From contig WRCY01000005.1 of NCBI GenBank assembly GCA_009783695.1, forward strand, positions 1-64,000: a stretch of 64,000 nt of DNA, read 5' to 3'. Below, piece after piece: positions 16,126 to 24,789 of this stretch (the first letter of the stretch is position 1; the number at the start of each line of letters is the position of its first letter). Below the pieces are notes generated by a model. That model was not told where the DNA came from, made no database searches, and worked only from the letters and a program-made list of their open reading frames with translations. The DNA comes from Oscillospiraceae bacterium (GTDB lineage Bacteria; Bacillota; Clostridia; Oscillospirales; Ruminococcaceae). A program made the position numbers and the translations under genes.

Positions 16126-18127
16126 ATATTGAGTGCATAAGCTCTGTTAAAACGCTGTCCTCGGGATTATAAATATGGAAGTTGCATTTGCCGTTTTTCT
16201 TGACAAAGTACATCGCCTCGTCGGCGGCGGCGAGCAGCGTCTCGTTATCTCTGCCGTGTTCGGGGGCGATTGCTATGCCGAGGCTCGCCTTTATTTTAAG
16301 CGTTGTGTTATATTTCACTGCCTCGTATCCCTTGTCAAACAGCTCCAGCACGGCTGTCGCCAGCTTGTCGATATTATGCAGCGTTTCCTCCTCTGTCACG
16401 CACATGACAAACTCGTCGCCGCCGAAGCGCCCCGCAAACCCCGCGCTGCCGAGCTTATCCTTTATGATGTTCGCTACAGTCTTGATGATTTCGTCGCCCG
16501 TGTCGTGCCCGTAGGTGTCGTTAACAAACTTGAAGTCGTCAACGTCTATGAATATAACGCCCACGCGGCTGCTTGCGCTTCTTGTAATTTCAGACTGCAG
16601 CTCCCGCATGAAAGTGTTTCTGTTATAAAGCCCGGAAAGGAAATCGTAGCTTGCGCGCTCGGAAAGCTGCAGGGAGAGCAGCTTTTCGCTGTTGATGTTG
16701 GTAACGACGCCGACGATTCTAAGCAGCTCGCCCAGGCGGTCGAGCACGCAGTGCGAGCGCACGGAAATCCAGATTACGCTTCCTGTTTTCGTTCTGACCT
16801 GATACTCGCCGTGCATGGAGTCAAGGCTTCTCATCAGCTTGTTTGTATCGACCTTGTAGCGCTCTGCGTCATCCTTTTCCATGAGGGATTCGATGAATCT
16901 GCCGTTCATGAGCGTTGCGCGCTCGGTTTCAACCTCGAACATTTCCTTGAAGTTGTCGGAAACGAAGAGCGTTTCCCTTTTAAAGTCCCACTCGAATAAC
17001 ATATTGTCGGAAAGCGCAGAAATTGTCCTGTGCATTTCTCCGCTGATTAGAACCTCGTCCAGCATTTCGTTGAAGGCGTCCGAGATATAGGCGTATTCGT
17101 CCGTGCCCTTGACTGCAAGGCGCTCGTCCATATCGCCCTCGTTTATTTTACGCATCTTTAAAACAATGTCGTGAGGGGGAACTGTCACGCGGCGTATGAT
17201 TATAAGCGCAAACGCGATAAATACCAGCGATATAACCGCTACCATGCAAACCACAAAAATCACGGGGAAAGGAACCGCCGTGATTTCTGCCACGGGATAA
17301 GCTCCGTACCAGAGCCAGCCGTGAGAAACATTGTTTTTGTTGCCGTTGATTGTGCCGTATGCGCCGATGTAGCTGCCGGAGTCAATGATTCCCGAATCCA
17401 CCTCGCGTCTTATGGAGGTCGCGTTATTTATTATTTCCGTAAGGCCCGCCGATTCGATTTGCCCTGCTCTTGTGACGGGGCTTCCGTTAAGGAAAAGAGC
17501 GGTGCCTTTTCTGTCTGTCAGGAAAAACATTCCGATGCCCTCAAACAGTTCGCGGGTTTTCAGATAATTCTTGAAAATTTCAGTAGAATATACCATGCAG
17601 ATGTAACCGAGAACGACCTCATCCTCGTCTATGCGGCTAAGGACGTAGAACGTATTCTCGCCGCCGTAGTTCGGGTCGGCTATTGTTATATCGGAAATGG
17701 TGATTTCGTTTTTGGAAAGCCCCGCGGCCTCATTAAAAGCGTCGAAATGCGCGCCGGCGTTCTCGAAAGCATCGATACGGACAGTGCCGCTCAAATCAAC
17801 CACTATGATATTAAGCAGGTGCGGGCTTACAACAGACACGCTGTCAAAAAGACCTGCGACTTCGTCACGGACAACGTTATAATTCCCGCCGGCAGTAAGC
17901 CTTATTTCCTCAAACTGCGCAAGGGAGTTCAGCGCCGTTATGCACTCGTCGAGTATGACGTCAAGCCCGACCGACTGCGCATAACTGAGCGCGTGAACCT
18001 CGGACGTGGTGATATTTGTGTTTTGCCGCGCCGTCGCCGAAACGCCGACGAAAACCGCAACACCCGCCGGAATCAGAATCGTTACCAATAAAACTAAGCT
18101 CAGCAGCGGTTTCAATCCTATTTTCAT
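16124..18127 (-). CDS. Membrane diguanylate cyclase (sensor-HAMP-PAS-GGDEF)
   Basis: 667 residues. Membrane helix at about 8-28, an extracytoplasmic sensor domain to about 275, second helix about 280-308, HAMP about 310-360, a PAS/PAC domain about 365-485 and a C-terminal GGDEF domain with intact active-site motif RFGGDEF near 595-601. It should make c-di-GMP from two GTP. The RxxD product-inhibition site that usually lies just before GGDEF is absent (GSAG there), so the enzyme is probably not feedback-inhibited in the usual way. A leader repeat copy ends at its ATG. Genes before (PilZ) and after (ParA-type, ComFB) complete a signalling set. Confidence 0.93.
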   Translation of the reverse strand: MKIGLKPLLSLVLLVTILIPAGVAVFVGVSATARQNTNITTSEVHALSYAQSVGLDVILDECITALNSLAQFEEIRLTAGGNYNVVRDEVAGLFDSVSVVSPHLLNIIVVDLSGTVRIDAFENAGAHFDAFNEAAGLSKNEITISDITIADPNYGGENTFYVLSRIDEDEVVLGYICMVYSTEIFKNYLKTRELFEGIGMFFLTDRKGTALFLNGSPVTRAGQIESAGLTEIINNATSIRREVDSGIIDSGSYIGAYGTINGNKNNVSHGWLWYGAYPVAEITAVPFPVIFVVCMVAVISLVFIAFALIIIRRVTVPPHDIVLKMRKINEGDMDERLAVKGTDEYAYISDAFNEMLDEVLISGEMHRTISALSDNMLFEWDFKRETLFVSDNFKEMFEVETERATLMNGRFIESLMEKDDAERYKVDTNKLMRSLDSMHGEYQVRTKTGSVIWISVRSHCVLDRLGELLRIVGVVTNINSEKLLSLQLSERASYDFLSGLYNRNTFMRELQSEITRSASSRVGVIFIDVDDFKFVNDTYGHDTGDEIIKTVANIIKDKLGSAGFAGRFGGDEFVMCVTEEETLHNIDKLATAVLELFDKGYEAVKYNTTLKIKASLGIAIAPEHGRDNETLLAAADEAMYFVKKNGKCNFHIYNPEDSVLTELMHSI

Positions 18128-18208
18128 AATTTAACCATGTCCTTTCTGCACGGGCGAGGAATGAAAAGTTTCGTTTTCCCCGGATTAATATTATTTATTT
18201 TCAACCTT
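18128..18208 (-). repeat. Leader repeat copy (before GGDEF gene)
   Basis: On the minus strand AAGGTTGAAAATAAATAATA, then CCGGGGAAAACGAAACTTTT, then GTGCAGAAAGGACATGG ending at the start codon. Hairpin GGGGAAAA/TTTTC-CC is well formed. Confidence 0.9.
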
Positions 18209-18254
18209 CTACTCCTTAAAACAATGAGTATTAATCAACAGTCATTGTCAATTA

Positions 18255-18983
18255 TTAAATAAATTTGCTTACATCTACGATTTCCGCGGCTTCCGCAAGC
18301 TCTTCCGCGCGCCGTCTCATTTGAATCTGGTTAATGTATTTCGCGATGACCTCTTCCTGTCTTGCGTTCATGAAAAGGAAGCTGCAGCCGTAGCCTTTAA
18401 TCTGCCCCTCGTCCGTGGTTACCACCCGCAGAACCTTGGCGACGAACTCCATGTTCCCGAGCGCTTCGGTTATGACAAGAGCCGCCATGTCGTCCCTTTG
18501 CAGCTCGACCATTTCGCCGGCTGCGAGAAAAACTCCGCCTATGTTAATATCCTGGATAATGAAAGGAATATGCGGGTCAACGTCGACATGCTTCTTTCCG
18601 CGCGTGATTGAAGTTAAAACACAGGGGATTTCCATCGCTATTTTATAAAAGCGGCGGCGGTCGGGAATCAGTTCCGCTTCTACTTGATTCAGGGTTATGT
18701 TAAGCTGATACTCGGTCGAAACCGCGATATGCCCCGGAAGACTGAACCTGTCGCCTGCCCTTGTGTGAGCGATGACGGCGACGCTGGCGTTACGCGCGAA
18801 GACGGGCAGGTTTTTGCCTTTTATAAGAATCGTTTCGTTGGGCTTGAAGCGTTCGTCCTCTCTGACCACGCTCTGCGGAAAGGTGAAATTCTTCGTTAAA
18901 GTCAAGAGGGCGCGCCCTTTGGAAGTGCAGATTTCTATTTTAACAACTTTGTTTTTATCCAGAACTTTATCAAGCACGGGCAT
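18255..18983 (-). CDS. PilZ-domain c-di-GMP receptor (YcgR-like)
   Basis: 242 residues. An N-terminal YcgR-like domain (about 1-110) precedes a PilZ domain that begins with the arginine-rich loop DRRRFYK near 113-119 and has DINIGGVFL near 155-163 for the usual D/NxSxxG. The serine of that motif is Asn and the last Arg of RxxxR is Lys, so binding may be altered. YcgR-type proteins act as flagellar brakes when c-di-GMP is bound, which fits the neighbouring diguanylate cyclase and flagellar genes. ATG at 18983 has AAGGAG 9 bases ahead and its own promoter at 19030-19058. Confidence 0.88.
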   Translation of the reverse strand: MPVLDKVLDKNKVVKIEICTSKGRALLTLTKNFTFPQSVVREDERFKPNETILIKGKNLPVFARNASVAVIAHTRAGDRFSLPGHIAVSTEYQLNITLNQVEAELIPDRRRFYKIAMEIPCVLTSITRGKKHVDVDPHIPFIIQDINIGGVFLAAGEMVELQRDDMAALVITEALGNMEFVAKVLRVVTTDEGQIKGYGCSFLFMNARQEEVIAKYINQIQMRRRAEELAEAAEIVDVSKFI

Positions 18984-19029
18984 ACGCCTACAACTCCTTG
19001 CAAATGAGATGAAAAACCTCTTTTCTCAA

Positions 19030-19058
19030 AGTATACTATAAAACAAAAAATAAATCAA
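19030..19058 (-). promoter_or_regulatory. Sigma-A promoter of PilZ gene
   Basis: Minus strand: TTGATT (19053-19058), 17-base spacer, TATACT (19030-19035). Confidence 0.75.
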
Positions 19059-19140
19059 TAGATTTGCTCATATTTTTGTCGATTTTGCCATTCACATTAA
19101 ATGTAATTTCTGCCTTTAGCGGTTTTTTAGTTAAAAAAGC

Positions 19141-19169
19141 TGTACAAAATAGAAAAAAGGTAGTATAAT
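19141..19169 (+). promoter_or_regulatory. Probable promoter of membrane protein gene
   Basis: TATAAT at 19164-19169 with TGTACA 17 bases upstream (19141-19146). The -10 is good, the -35 weak. Confidence 0.6.
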
Positions 19170-19188
19170 TGAAAAACAAGAAGAAGAA

Positions 19189-19268
19189 AAGTTTGAAACA
19201 AAATCCTCGCAAATCGGGGAAAACGTTGTTTTCATTCCCCGCCCGTGAAGAAAGGACTTAATGAAAGC
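19189..19268 (+). repeat. Leader repeat copy
   Basis: Near-consensus copy: AAGTTTGAAACAAAATCC, AATCGGGGAAAACGTTG, TTTTCATTCCCCGCCC, GTGAAGAAAGGACTTAATG, ending at the ATG at 19269. Confidence 0.93.
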
Positions 19269-19985
19269 ATGGCACGTTTTTTTCACTGTGATACGGAGAG
19301 ATACATAAAACGGCGCAGATATATTCTGTGGCTTGTGCTTCTGCCGCTTTTTCAGGCGTCGCTGATTGCCGTGCTTATAGTGATTGTCAACTTCCGCGCC
19401 TTTTATGAAAAAGGCTATCATTTGCTTGCATTTCGCGGCATAACCGCTGCCGCGGCAACAGGAACGCTGGTATTTTTTGCTGTTTTTATAATTACGGAAA
19501 AACTTGTCAGGCGGGGCGCCCGCTATACTTATTTTGAAATAGCAGACAAGGCGCTGATTTTCAGCCGTTACGACGGCGATTATATAAGCCGCGGAAAACG
19601 GATTGTCAGCCGCAAGTTATATGTGATTCCTTTGTCCTCCTTAAAAAAAATCGGACACAGCGAAAAGAAGCGCAGAATCTACCTCGAGGGCGAACAGCTG
19701 CGTGAGTACTGCGACGCGAGCGAACGGCTTAATTACAAGCTTTCGGGCGGCTTCCCCGAGTTTGCGAGCTGGTGGTATAATAATAACGGCTTCAAGAGTC
19801 TTACGCTTGTCAGAATTCCCCGTGTTTTTACGAATTCGGACATGGAAAAAATTACCGCCGCCGTTATAGATGCGAAAAAGAACTTAAATACCGCGCCGAA
19901 GCCAAAGCCGTACGTACATAAAGAAGCCGATTTTATAAGGCGCAGACGGGCTTTCGATAAAATGAAAAATCTGCGCAGCATGTAA
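19269..19985 (+). CDS. Two-helix membrane protein of unknown function
   Basis: 238 residues. Two membrane helices (about 19-42 and 56-80) and a soluble C-terminal half with alternating strands (TYFEIADKALIFSRYDGDY; LYVIPLSSLKKIGHS) that resembles bacterial PH-like domains in outline only. A basic C-terminus (RRRRAFDKMKN) follows. I do not recognise the family. The start is the ATG at the end of the leader repeat; the in-frame GTG at 19245 lies inside the repeat and would add an artefactual MKKGLNES. It lies directly before the flagellar operon but on its own promoter. Confidence 0.75.
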   Translation: MARFFHCDTERYIKRRRYILWLVLLPLFQASLIAVLIVIVNFRAFYEKGYHLLAFRGITAAAATGTLVFFAVFIITEKLVRRGARYTYFEIADKALIFSRYDGDYISRGKRIVSRKLYVIPLSSLKKIGHSEKKRRIYLEGEQLREYCDASERLNYKLSGGFPEFASWWYNNNGFKSLTLVRIPRVFTNSDMEKITAAVIDAKKNLNTAPKPKPYVHKEADFIRRRRAFDKMKNLRSM

Positions 19986-20053
19986 AAAAAGGAAAACGCA
20001 CGAAATATATCGAAAAAGATTTTAAAATTTATCAAAAAGTTGACGAAAAAAGG

Positions 20054-20082
20054 TTGAAATTATCTATATCTTGTGTTATAAT
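20054..20082 (+). promoter_or_regulatory. Sigma-A promoter of the flagellar operon
   Basis: TTGAAA (20054-20059), 17-base spacer, TATAAT (20077-20082), 43 bases before the flgB ATG. I see no sigma-D-type promoter here, so the early flagellar operon seems to be transcribed by the housekeeping sigma factor. Confidence 0.85.
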
Positions 20083-20124
20083 GTTCTATATGTGCATTTG
20101 TATGCAGAAGGAGGACTAGCTTGT

Positions 20125-20499
20125 ATGAGCGGATTGTTTAATACTGCTGCTTTCAGAGTGGTCGAGCAGGGCATAAGCGTAATGGCGGAAAGCAACCGCA
20201 TTATCGGTCAGAACATAGCCAACAGCGACACGCCCGGCTATAAAGCCAAGTACTTATACTTCGAGGGGATTCTCCGCGACAAGATTAACATGAGGGAAAC
20301 CGAAAGGTTCAGAAAAGAGCTGCATATAGGAACAGCCATGTACACAGACGAGAAGACAAAAGGGCAGCCCGACGGCAACAATGTCTGCAACGATACGCAG
20401 CAGGCGCTGTTCGCGAAAAACAAAATCCGCTACGACGCGCTGATTAATCAGCTTAACGCAGAGTTTGAGCTGTTAAGAACCGCTATGAGGCGCAATTAA
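20125..20499 (+). CDS. flgB: Flagellar basal-body rod protein FlgB
   Basis: 124 residues, usual for FlgB. It forms the proximal rod. The N-terminal rod motif is modified but recognisable (IGQNIANSDTPGYKAKYLYFE near 32-52), and the C-terminal helix NQLNAEFELLRTAMRRN is typical. Start ATG at 20125 with GGAGG 10 bases ahead; the upstream in-frame ATG near 20071 falls in the promoter. Confidence 0.95.
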   Translation: MSGLFNTAAFRVVEQGISVMAESNRIIGQNIANSDTPGYKAKYLYFEGILRDKINMRETERFRKELHIGTAMYTDEKTKGQPDGNNVCNDTQQALFAKNKIRYDALINQLNAEFELLRTAMRRN

Positions 20500-20617
20500 A
20501 CAATTAACAATTAACAATGAACAATGGACAATTGTTGTGCCGCCTGCGGCAATGGATTTTATTAGCAAGCCACACGCGAATCTGCATTTTAATTATATAA
20601 AACCTTTATCTGAGGCA
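20500..20617. other. flgB-flgC spacer, 5' part
   Basis: Heptamer repeat at 20500-20529, a short hairpin TGCCGC-CT-GCGGCA near 20535-20548, then A/T-rich sequence with no visible gene. The rest of the 430-base gap to flgC is the four-copy leader array. Confidence 0.7.
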
Positions 20618-20929
20618 AAGTTTGAAAACAACTGATATAAAACCGGGGAAAACGAAGCATGTCATTTCCCGCCCGTGAAGAAAGGGCTTAATAAAAGTTT
20701 GAAAATAACTGATATAAAACCGGGGAAAACGAAGCATATCATTTCCCGCCCGTGAAGAAGGGGCTTAATAAAAGTTTGAAAATAACTGATATAAAACCGG
20801 GGAAATCGAAGCATATTATTTCCCGCCCGTGAAGAAAGGGCTTAATAAAAGTTTGAAAATAACTGATATAAAACCGGGGAAAACGAAGCATGTCATTTCC
20901 CGTCCGTGAAGAAAGGACTTAATAAAAAT
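20618..20929 (+). repeat. Leader repeat, four tandem copies (before flgC)
   Basis: Units start at 20618, 20695, 20772 and 20849, exactly 77 bp apart, the last ending at the flgC ATG. All four are near identical (AACTGATATAAAACCGGGG, TCATTTCCCG, GTGAAGAAAGG). Copies 1-3 have GCCC-GTGAAGAAA-GGGC (copy 2 with AAG in the loop), copy 4 has GTCC-GTGAAGAAA-GGAC, a compensated pair change in a hairpin that covers the ribosome site. Confidence 0.95.
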
Positions 20930-21415
20930 ATGGCTTTTTTATCTTATTTGGATATTTCTGTTTCGGCGATGGCGGCGCAGCGGCTTCGCCTTGAAGTAAT
21001 CCAGCACAACGTTGCGAACGCCTCGAACACCCGCACGGCAAGCGGCGACCCGTACAGGCGGCAGGTTGTAGTGTTCGGCGAGAACAGACCTTTCAAGAAT
21101 ATGCAGCCCGGCAAGAATTATGTTAAGAACCCGAACTTCGGCAGCATACTTGAAATGACTATGGCCCAGCGCCGCGAAAGGCAGATGGCGGGCGTTCAGG
21201 TCATGCGGATTGCGGAAGACCCGACGCCTTTCACGCCGGTGTACGACCCCTCGCACCCCCACGCAAACGAGGAGGGCTATTATTATATGCCCAACGTAGA
21301 CCTCGCGACGGAACAGATAGACGCGCTCGCCGCGACCCGCTCATACGACGCAAATCTGACAATTTTCGATGAACTCAAAAACATGGCGACACGCGCGCTG
21401 ACCATCGGACGGTAG
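20930..21415 (+). CDS. flgC: Flagellar basal-body rod protein FlgC
   Basis: 161 residues. N-terminal rod-protein motif LDISVSAMAAQRLRLEVIQ HNVANASN (residues about 6-32) and the C-terminal YDANLTIFDELKNMATRAL typical of FlgC, a proximal rod subunit. The start is the ATG at 20930; the in-frame GTG at 20906 belongs to the leader repeat and would add MKKGLNKN. Separated from flgB by 430 bases of repeats, which is unusual because flgB and flgC are normally adjacent. Confidence 0.95.
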   Translation: MAFLSYLDISVSAMAAQRLRLEVIQHNVANASNTRTASGDPYRRQVVVFGENRPFKNMQPGKNYVKNPNFGSILEMTMAQRRERQMAGVQVMRIAEDPTPFTPVYDPSHPHANEEGYYYMPNVDLATEQIDALAATRSYDANLTIFDELKNMATRALTIGR

Positions 21416-21452
21416 GGTGTGACGCCGCGGCACACCGATAAACAAAGGAGAT

Positions 21453-21615
21453 AAGTTTGAAAATAAACACAATTGAATCGGGGAAAACGTTGTTTTCATT
21501 CCACTTTCGTGAAGAAAGGACTTAATGAGAATTAAGTTTAAAAATAAACACAATTGAATCGGGGAAAACGTTGTTTTCATTCCACTTTTGTGAAGAAAGG
21601 ACTTAATAAAAAAAC
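21453..21615 (+). repeat. Leader repeat, two tandem copies (before fliE)
   Basis: Copies at 21453-21533 and 21534-21615, near identical (AATAAACACAATTGAATCGG; GGAAAACGTTGTTTTCATTC; GAAGAAAGGACTTAAT). The second ends at the fliE ATG. Confidence 0.95.
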
Positions 21616-21924
21616 ATGGTTAATCAAATTAATTCGCAAATTCAGCCTCTCGGTAATCTGCTCGGCAATCAAAACGCACAGAAAGACGAGCTGAACATAA
21701 ACGCGCCGAACTTCCTCGACGTGTTCAAGAGCATAATGGGCGGCGCGGCGGACACGCAGGCGCAGAAATCGCAGGATATGCTCGACCTCATGCTCGGAAA
21801 CGTTGACGACCTTGAGCGCATTTCAAGCAACGTGACCAAGGCGCAGGTTGCGCTCGAGCTTTTGGTCAACACGAGAAACGTCGCGCTCGAAGCGTATAAC
21901 GAAATAATAAAGATGTCAATTTAA
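21616..21924 (+). CDS. fliE: Flagellar hook-basal body complex protein FliE
   Basis: 102 residues, the usual FliE size. It joins the MS ring to the rod. C-terminal part ERISSNVTKAQVALELLVN and TRNVALEAYNEIIKMSI matches the conserved FliE end. The ATG at 21616 follows the second leader copy. Confidence 0.95.
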   Translation: MVNQINSQIQPLGNLLGNQNAQKDELNINAPNFLDVFKSIMGGAADTQAQKSQDMLDLMLGNVDDLERISSNVTKAQVALELLVNTRNVALEAYNEIIKMSI

Positions 21925-22003
21925 TGAATAGTGAATAATGAAAAAACCGCCGTAAAGCGGCACAACAATTGTTCATTGTTAATTGTTCATTATTAATTGT
22001 CAA
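21924..22003. repeat. Palindromic heptamer element
   Basis: AATAGTG/AATAATG heptamers, a central CCGCCGTAAAGCGGC hairpin and right-arm TTGTTCATTGTTAATTG heptamers between fliE and fliF. Confidence 0.85.
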
Positions 22004-22017
22004 AGGGGTACATAGAA

Positions 22018-23670
22018 ATGGGCAAGGCAAAAGAGGGGCTTAAGAAATTCGGCGGCGCCGTCAAGGAAAAATGGAGCGGCGCAAACAAGAACACGCGTAT
22101 AATAACGCTTGCCGTTGCGGCTTCTATGCTTGTGGCGGTCATTGTGCTTATTGCGCTGAGTTCCCGCACGGATTACGACGTGCTGTATACCGGCGTCTCC
22201 GCCGAGGAAATAAGCGAAATCACGTCCGCGCTCAGCACCCTGGGCATACAGGCGAAAATAGACGGCGCAACTGTCAGCGTGCCCAAGGAATCCGTTGACG
22301 ATGCGCGCATGCAGCTCGCGATTCAGGGCTTCCCGAAATCCACTTTCAATTACAACATATGGAACGACGGCGTGGGAATGTTCTCGACCGACGCCGAAAG
22401 GCGCGAGATACAAAAACAGCAGTTAGAGCAGAATATCAGAGCGACACTGCGGAGCTTAACGCCGATAAAAGACGCATTGGTTATCGTGACCATGCCGGAG
22501 CAGAACCGTTATGTCATGAATGTGGACAGGCGGCGGTCGCAGGTGTCGGTGATGCTTGATATTCACCAGGGCGTGCGGCTTTCCTCGGCGCAAATCGAGG
22601 GCATACATAACCTGGTATTATCTTCCGTGCCCGAGCTTACAAGAGAAAACCTTAAAATACAAAACCAGGACGGCATTACTTTGATTGCGGACGACGCGAA
22701 TAACGCGGAAACGAACCTCGCGCTCGAAATGCAGAGAATGAATATGCAGTTTGAGTTCCAAAGAACGATGGAGAACCGTCTGCGCGCTTCGGTGGAAGAC
22801 CTGCTTGCGGGTACTGTGCGGGATTTCCGCGTAGCGGTCAACGTAAGGCTCAACTTCAGCGAATGGGAAAAGCAGTCCCTCGAATATGAGGGCGTCAATG
22901 TTGACGAAAACGGCTTCCAGCACGGCGTGGTGGACTTTGAGGAACGGCTGGTCGCCTGGAACGCAATAGACGCGGACGGCGGTTTGGTCGGTGCGGCGGT
23001 CAACGCCGACATCTCCCCCGACTACCCCACATGGGCGGGGGACGAGGGCGGCGAGATGTATTTCGAGCGCTCGGAACATATCCAGTACCTGGTTAATGAA
23101 TACAACACATTTGCAAGCTCCAACGGTTTCGACGTTGACTTTATATCCGTGGCGGTGCAGATTGACGAGGGCGTGCTTACGCAGGACCAAATCGACGAAT
23201 GGCGGGAACTGCTCGCCAATACAGTGGGCACGGAGGTAGCTTATGTAAGCGTACGTCCGACAAACTTCCTGCTTGAAGCACCTCAGCCGCAAATCGGCTA
23301 CAGGGAAACATCGCCCGTAAGAAACATGCTTATATTCATCATCATCTCGCTCGGGGCGCTGCTCATCATACTCTTCATGCTTGCAATCATGTCCAGCGGC
23401 TCTAAGAAGAGAAGGTTGATTCGTGCGAAATCCGCCGCCTATCAGGGCGCTGGCGCGACGCCCGCTTTCGACGACCTCAGCCTCGGCGGGTATAATGTAG
23501 TGCCCGACACGCCCGATGAGGAGCGCGAGGAAATCAAGCTTCAGTCCCTGCTCGGCACGGGCGAGGGCGAAACCCGCGACGCGCTGCTCAAGAATGAAAT
23601 CCGTGAATTTGCTAAAACTAATCCCGATATAGTCGCGCAGTTAATCCGTACCTGGATTCGCGAGGGGTGA
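22018..23670 (+). CDS. fliF: Flagellar MS-ring protein FliF
   Basis: 550 residues. Two membrane helices (about 27-48 and 437-460) flank the extracytoplasmic ring-building domains (DVLYTGVSAEEISEI; VTMPEQNRYV; SVMLDI). The cytoplasmic C-terminus, which binds FliG, ends with EFAKTNPDIVAQLIRTWI. The start is the ATG at 22018 with AAAGGGG ahead; the TTG at 21997 lies in the heptamer element. Confidence 0.96.
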   Translation: MGKAKEGLKKFGGAVKEKWSGANKNTRIITLAVAASMLVAVIVLIALSSRTDYDVLYTGVSAEEISEITSALSTLGIQAKIDGATVSVPKESVDDARMQLAIQGFPKSTFNYNIWNDGVGMFSTDAERREIQKQQLEQNIRATLRSLTPIKDALVIVTMPEQNRYVMNVDRRRSQVSVMLDIHQGVRLSSAQIEGIHNLVLSSVPELTRENLKIQNQDGITLIADDANNAETNLALEMQRMNMQFEFQRTMENRLRASVEDLLAGTVRDFRVAVNVRLNFSEWEKQSLEYEGVNVDENGFQHGVVDFEERLVAWNAIDADGGLVGAAVNADISPDYPTWAGDEGGEMYFERSEHIQYLVNEYNTFASSNGFDVDFISVAVQIDEGVLTQDQIDEWRELLANTVGTEVAYVSVRPTNFLLEAPQPQIGYRETSPVRNMLIFIIISLGALLIILFMLAIMSSGSKKRRLIRAKSAAYQGAGATPAFDDLSLGGYNVVPDTPDEEREEIKLQSLLGTGEGETRDALLKNEIREFAKTNPDIVAQLIRTWIREG

Positions 23671-23672
23671 CG

Positions 23673-23728
23673 GACAATTAACAATTGACAATTGACAATT
23701 GACAATCTAACAATGGGCAATTAGATAG
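23673..23728. repeat. Heptamer repeat element
   Basis: Five to six ACAATTG-type heptamers between fliF and fliG. Confidence 0.85.
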
Positions 23729-23751
23729 AATTATTAGGGGGTGTGTGAATT

Positions 23752-24768
23752 ATGCCTGCTGCTGAGGGCGGAACTATTACTAATATGCAGAAAGCGTCAC
23801 TCGTGCTGTCTTCTATCGGCGCGGAAAACGCCTCTTTGGTATTCAAAAATTTTTCAGACGATGAGATAGAAAAGCTGACGCTTGAAGTCGCAAAGAACGA
23901 CTACTGGCCGATGGAAGTTGTGGAGGAAGTGCTTAACGATTTCTATGAGCTTTGCCTCACGCAGAAGGTTATTTCTGAGGGCGGCGTGGACTATGCGCGC
24001 GAAGTGCTTGAAAAAGCCTTCGGGCAGCAGCAGGCGGCGGCGCTGTTCGAGAAGATTACCAAGCAGCTTAAAACCAAGGCGTTCAGCTTCGTGCGGAAAG
24101 CCGACTATAAAAACCTGCTCGCAATCGTACAAAACGAACACCCGCAGACGATTGCGCTTATTCTGTCCTATGCAAGGAGCGACCAGGCCTCGGCTATCCT
24201 GTCGGAGCTGTCCAAGGACGTGAGAATAGAGGTAGTTGAGAGAATCGCCAAGATGGACGCGGCGTCCCCCGATGTCGTGCGTTCAATCGAGCAGACTTTG
24301 GAGAAAAAATTCGCGAATCTTGTCAGTGCGGAAAGCATGGATGTGGGCGGTATAAATTACATCGCAGACGTGTTAAACTCGGTAGACAGGGGCACGGAGA
24401 AGCAAATCTTCGACGAGCTCGCCCAGCGCGACCCGAAATTAGCGGACGAAATCCGGCAGAAGATGTTCGTGTTCGAGGACATCGTCATGCTGGACGACAT
24501 ATCGGTTCAGGCGTTCCTCAAGGAAGTCGACCCCAAAGACCTCGCAATCGCCATCAAGGGCTCGACTACGGAGGTTGCGGACTCGGTATACCGCAATATG
24601 TCGCAGCGCGCAAGAGAATCCCTGCAGACCGACGTCGAATACCTGCACAACGTCCGCATGCGCGACGTGGAGGAAGCGCAGCAGCGCATAGTCGCAGTTA
24701 TACGGCGGCTTGAGGACGACGGCGTGCTGACGATTTCCAAGGGCGGCGGCGACGAGATGCTAATATAA
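23752..24768 (+). CDS. fliG: Flagellar motor switch protein FliG
   Basis: 338 residues, normal length. N-, middle- (EHPQTIALILSY) and C-terminal domains are complete. The C-terminal torque helix region (VDPKDLAIAIKGSTTEVADS) keeps the charged residues that face MotA. Ribosome site AGGGGGTGTG precedes the ATG. Confidence 0.97.
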   Translation: MPAAEGGTITNMQKASLVLSSIGAENASLVFKNFSDDEIEKLTLEVAKNDYWPMEVVEEVLNDFYELCLTQKVISEGGVDYAREVLEKAFGQQQAAALFEKITKQLKTKAFSFVRKADYKNLLAIVQNEHPQTIALILSYARSDQASAILSELSKDVRIEVVERIAKMDAASPDVVRSIEQTLEKKFANLVSAESMDVGGINYIADVLNSVDRGTEKQIFDELAQRDPKLADEIRQKMFVFEDIVMLDDISVQAFLKEVDPKDLAIAIKGSTTEVADSVYRNMSQRARESLQTDVEYLHNVRMRDVEEAQQRIVAVIRRLEDDGVLTISKGGGDEMLI

Positions 24769-24789
24769 TTGATATAAACTGGTGATTTA

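Noticed and set aside
16175..16999. 274-residue plus-strand frame opposite the GGDEF domain
   Set aside because: Antisense frame of a strongly conserved domain; no independent support.
17171..18091. 306-residue plus-strand frame opposite the diguanylate cyclase
   Set aside because: Shadow of the GGDEF gene on the other strand: no ribosome site, composition rich in Arg/His/Cys, no recognisable domain.
20618..20929. Regular 77-bp and 78-bp repeats as a CRISPR array
   Set aside because: The units are repeated in full without unique spacers, end in a ribosome site at a start codon, and no cas genes are present.
20906..20929. N-terminal extensions MKKGLN.. of flgC, pyk, the 19269 gene and similar for atpG and flgD
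   Set aside because: They are translations of the leader repeat upstream of the real ATG; orthologues start at the downstream ATG.
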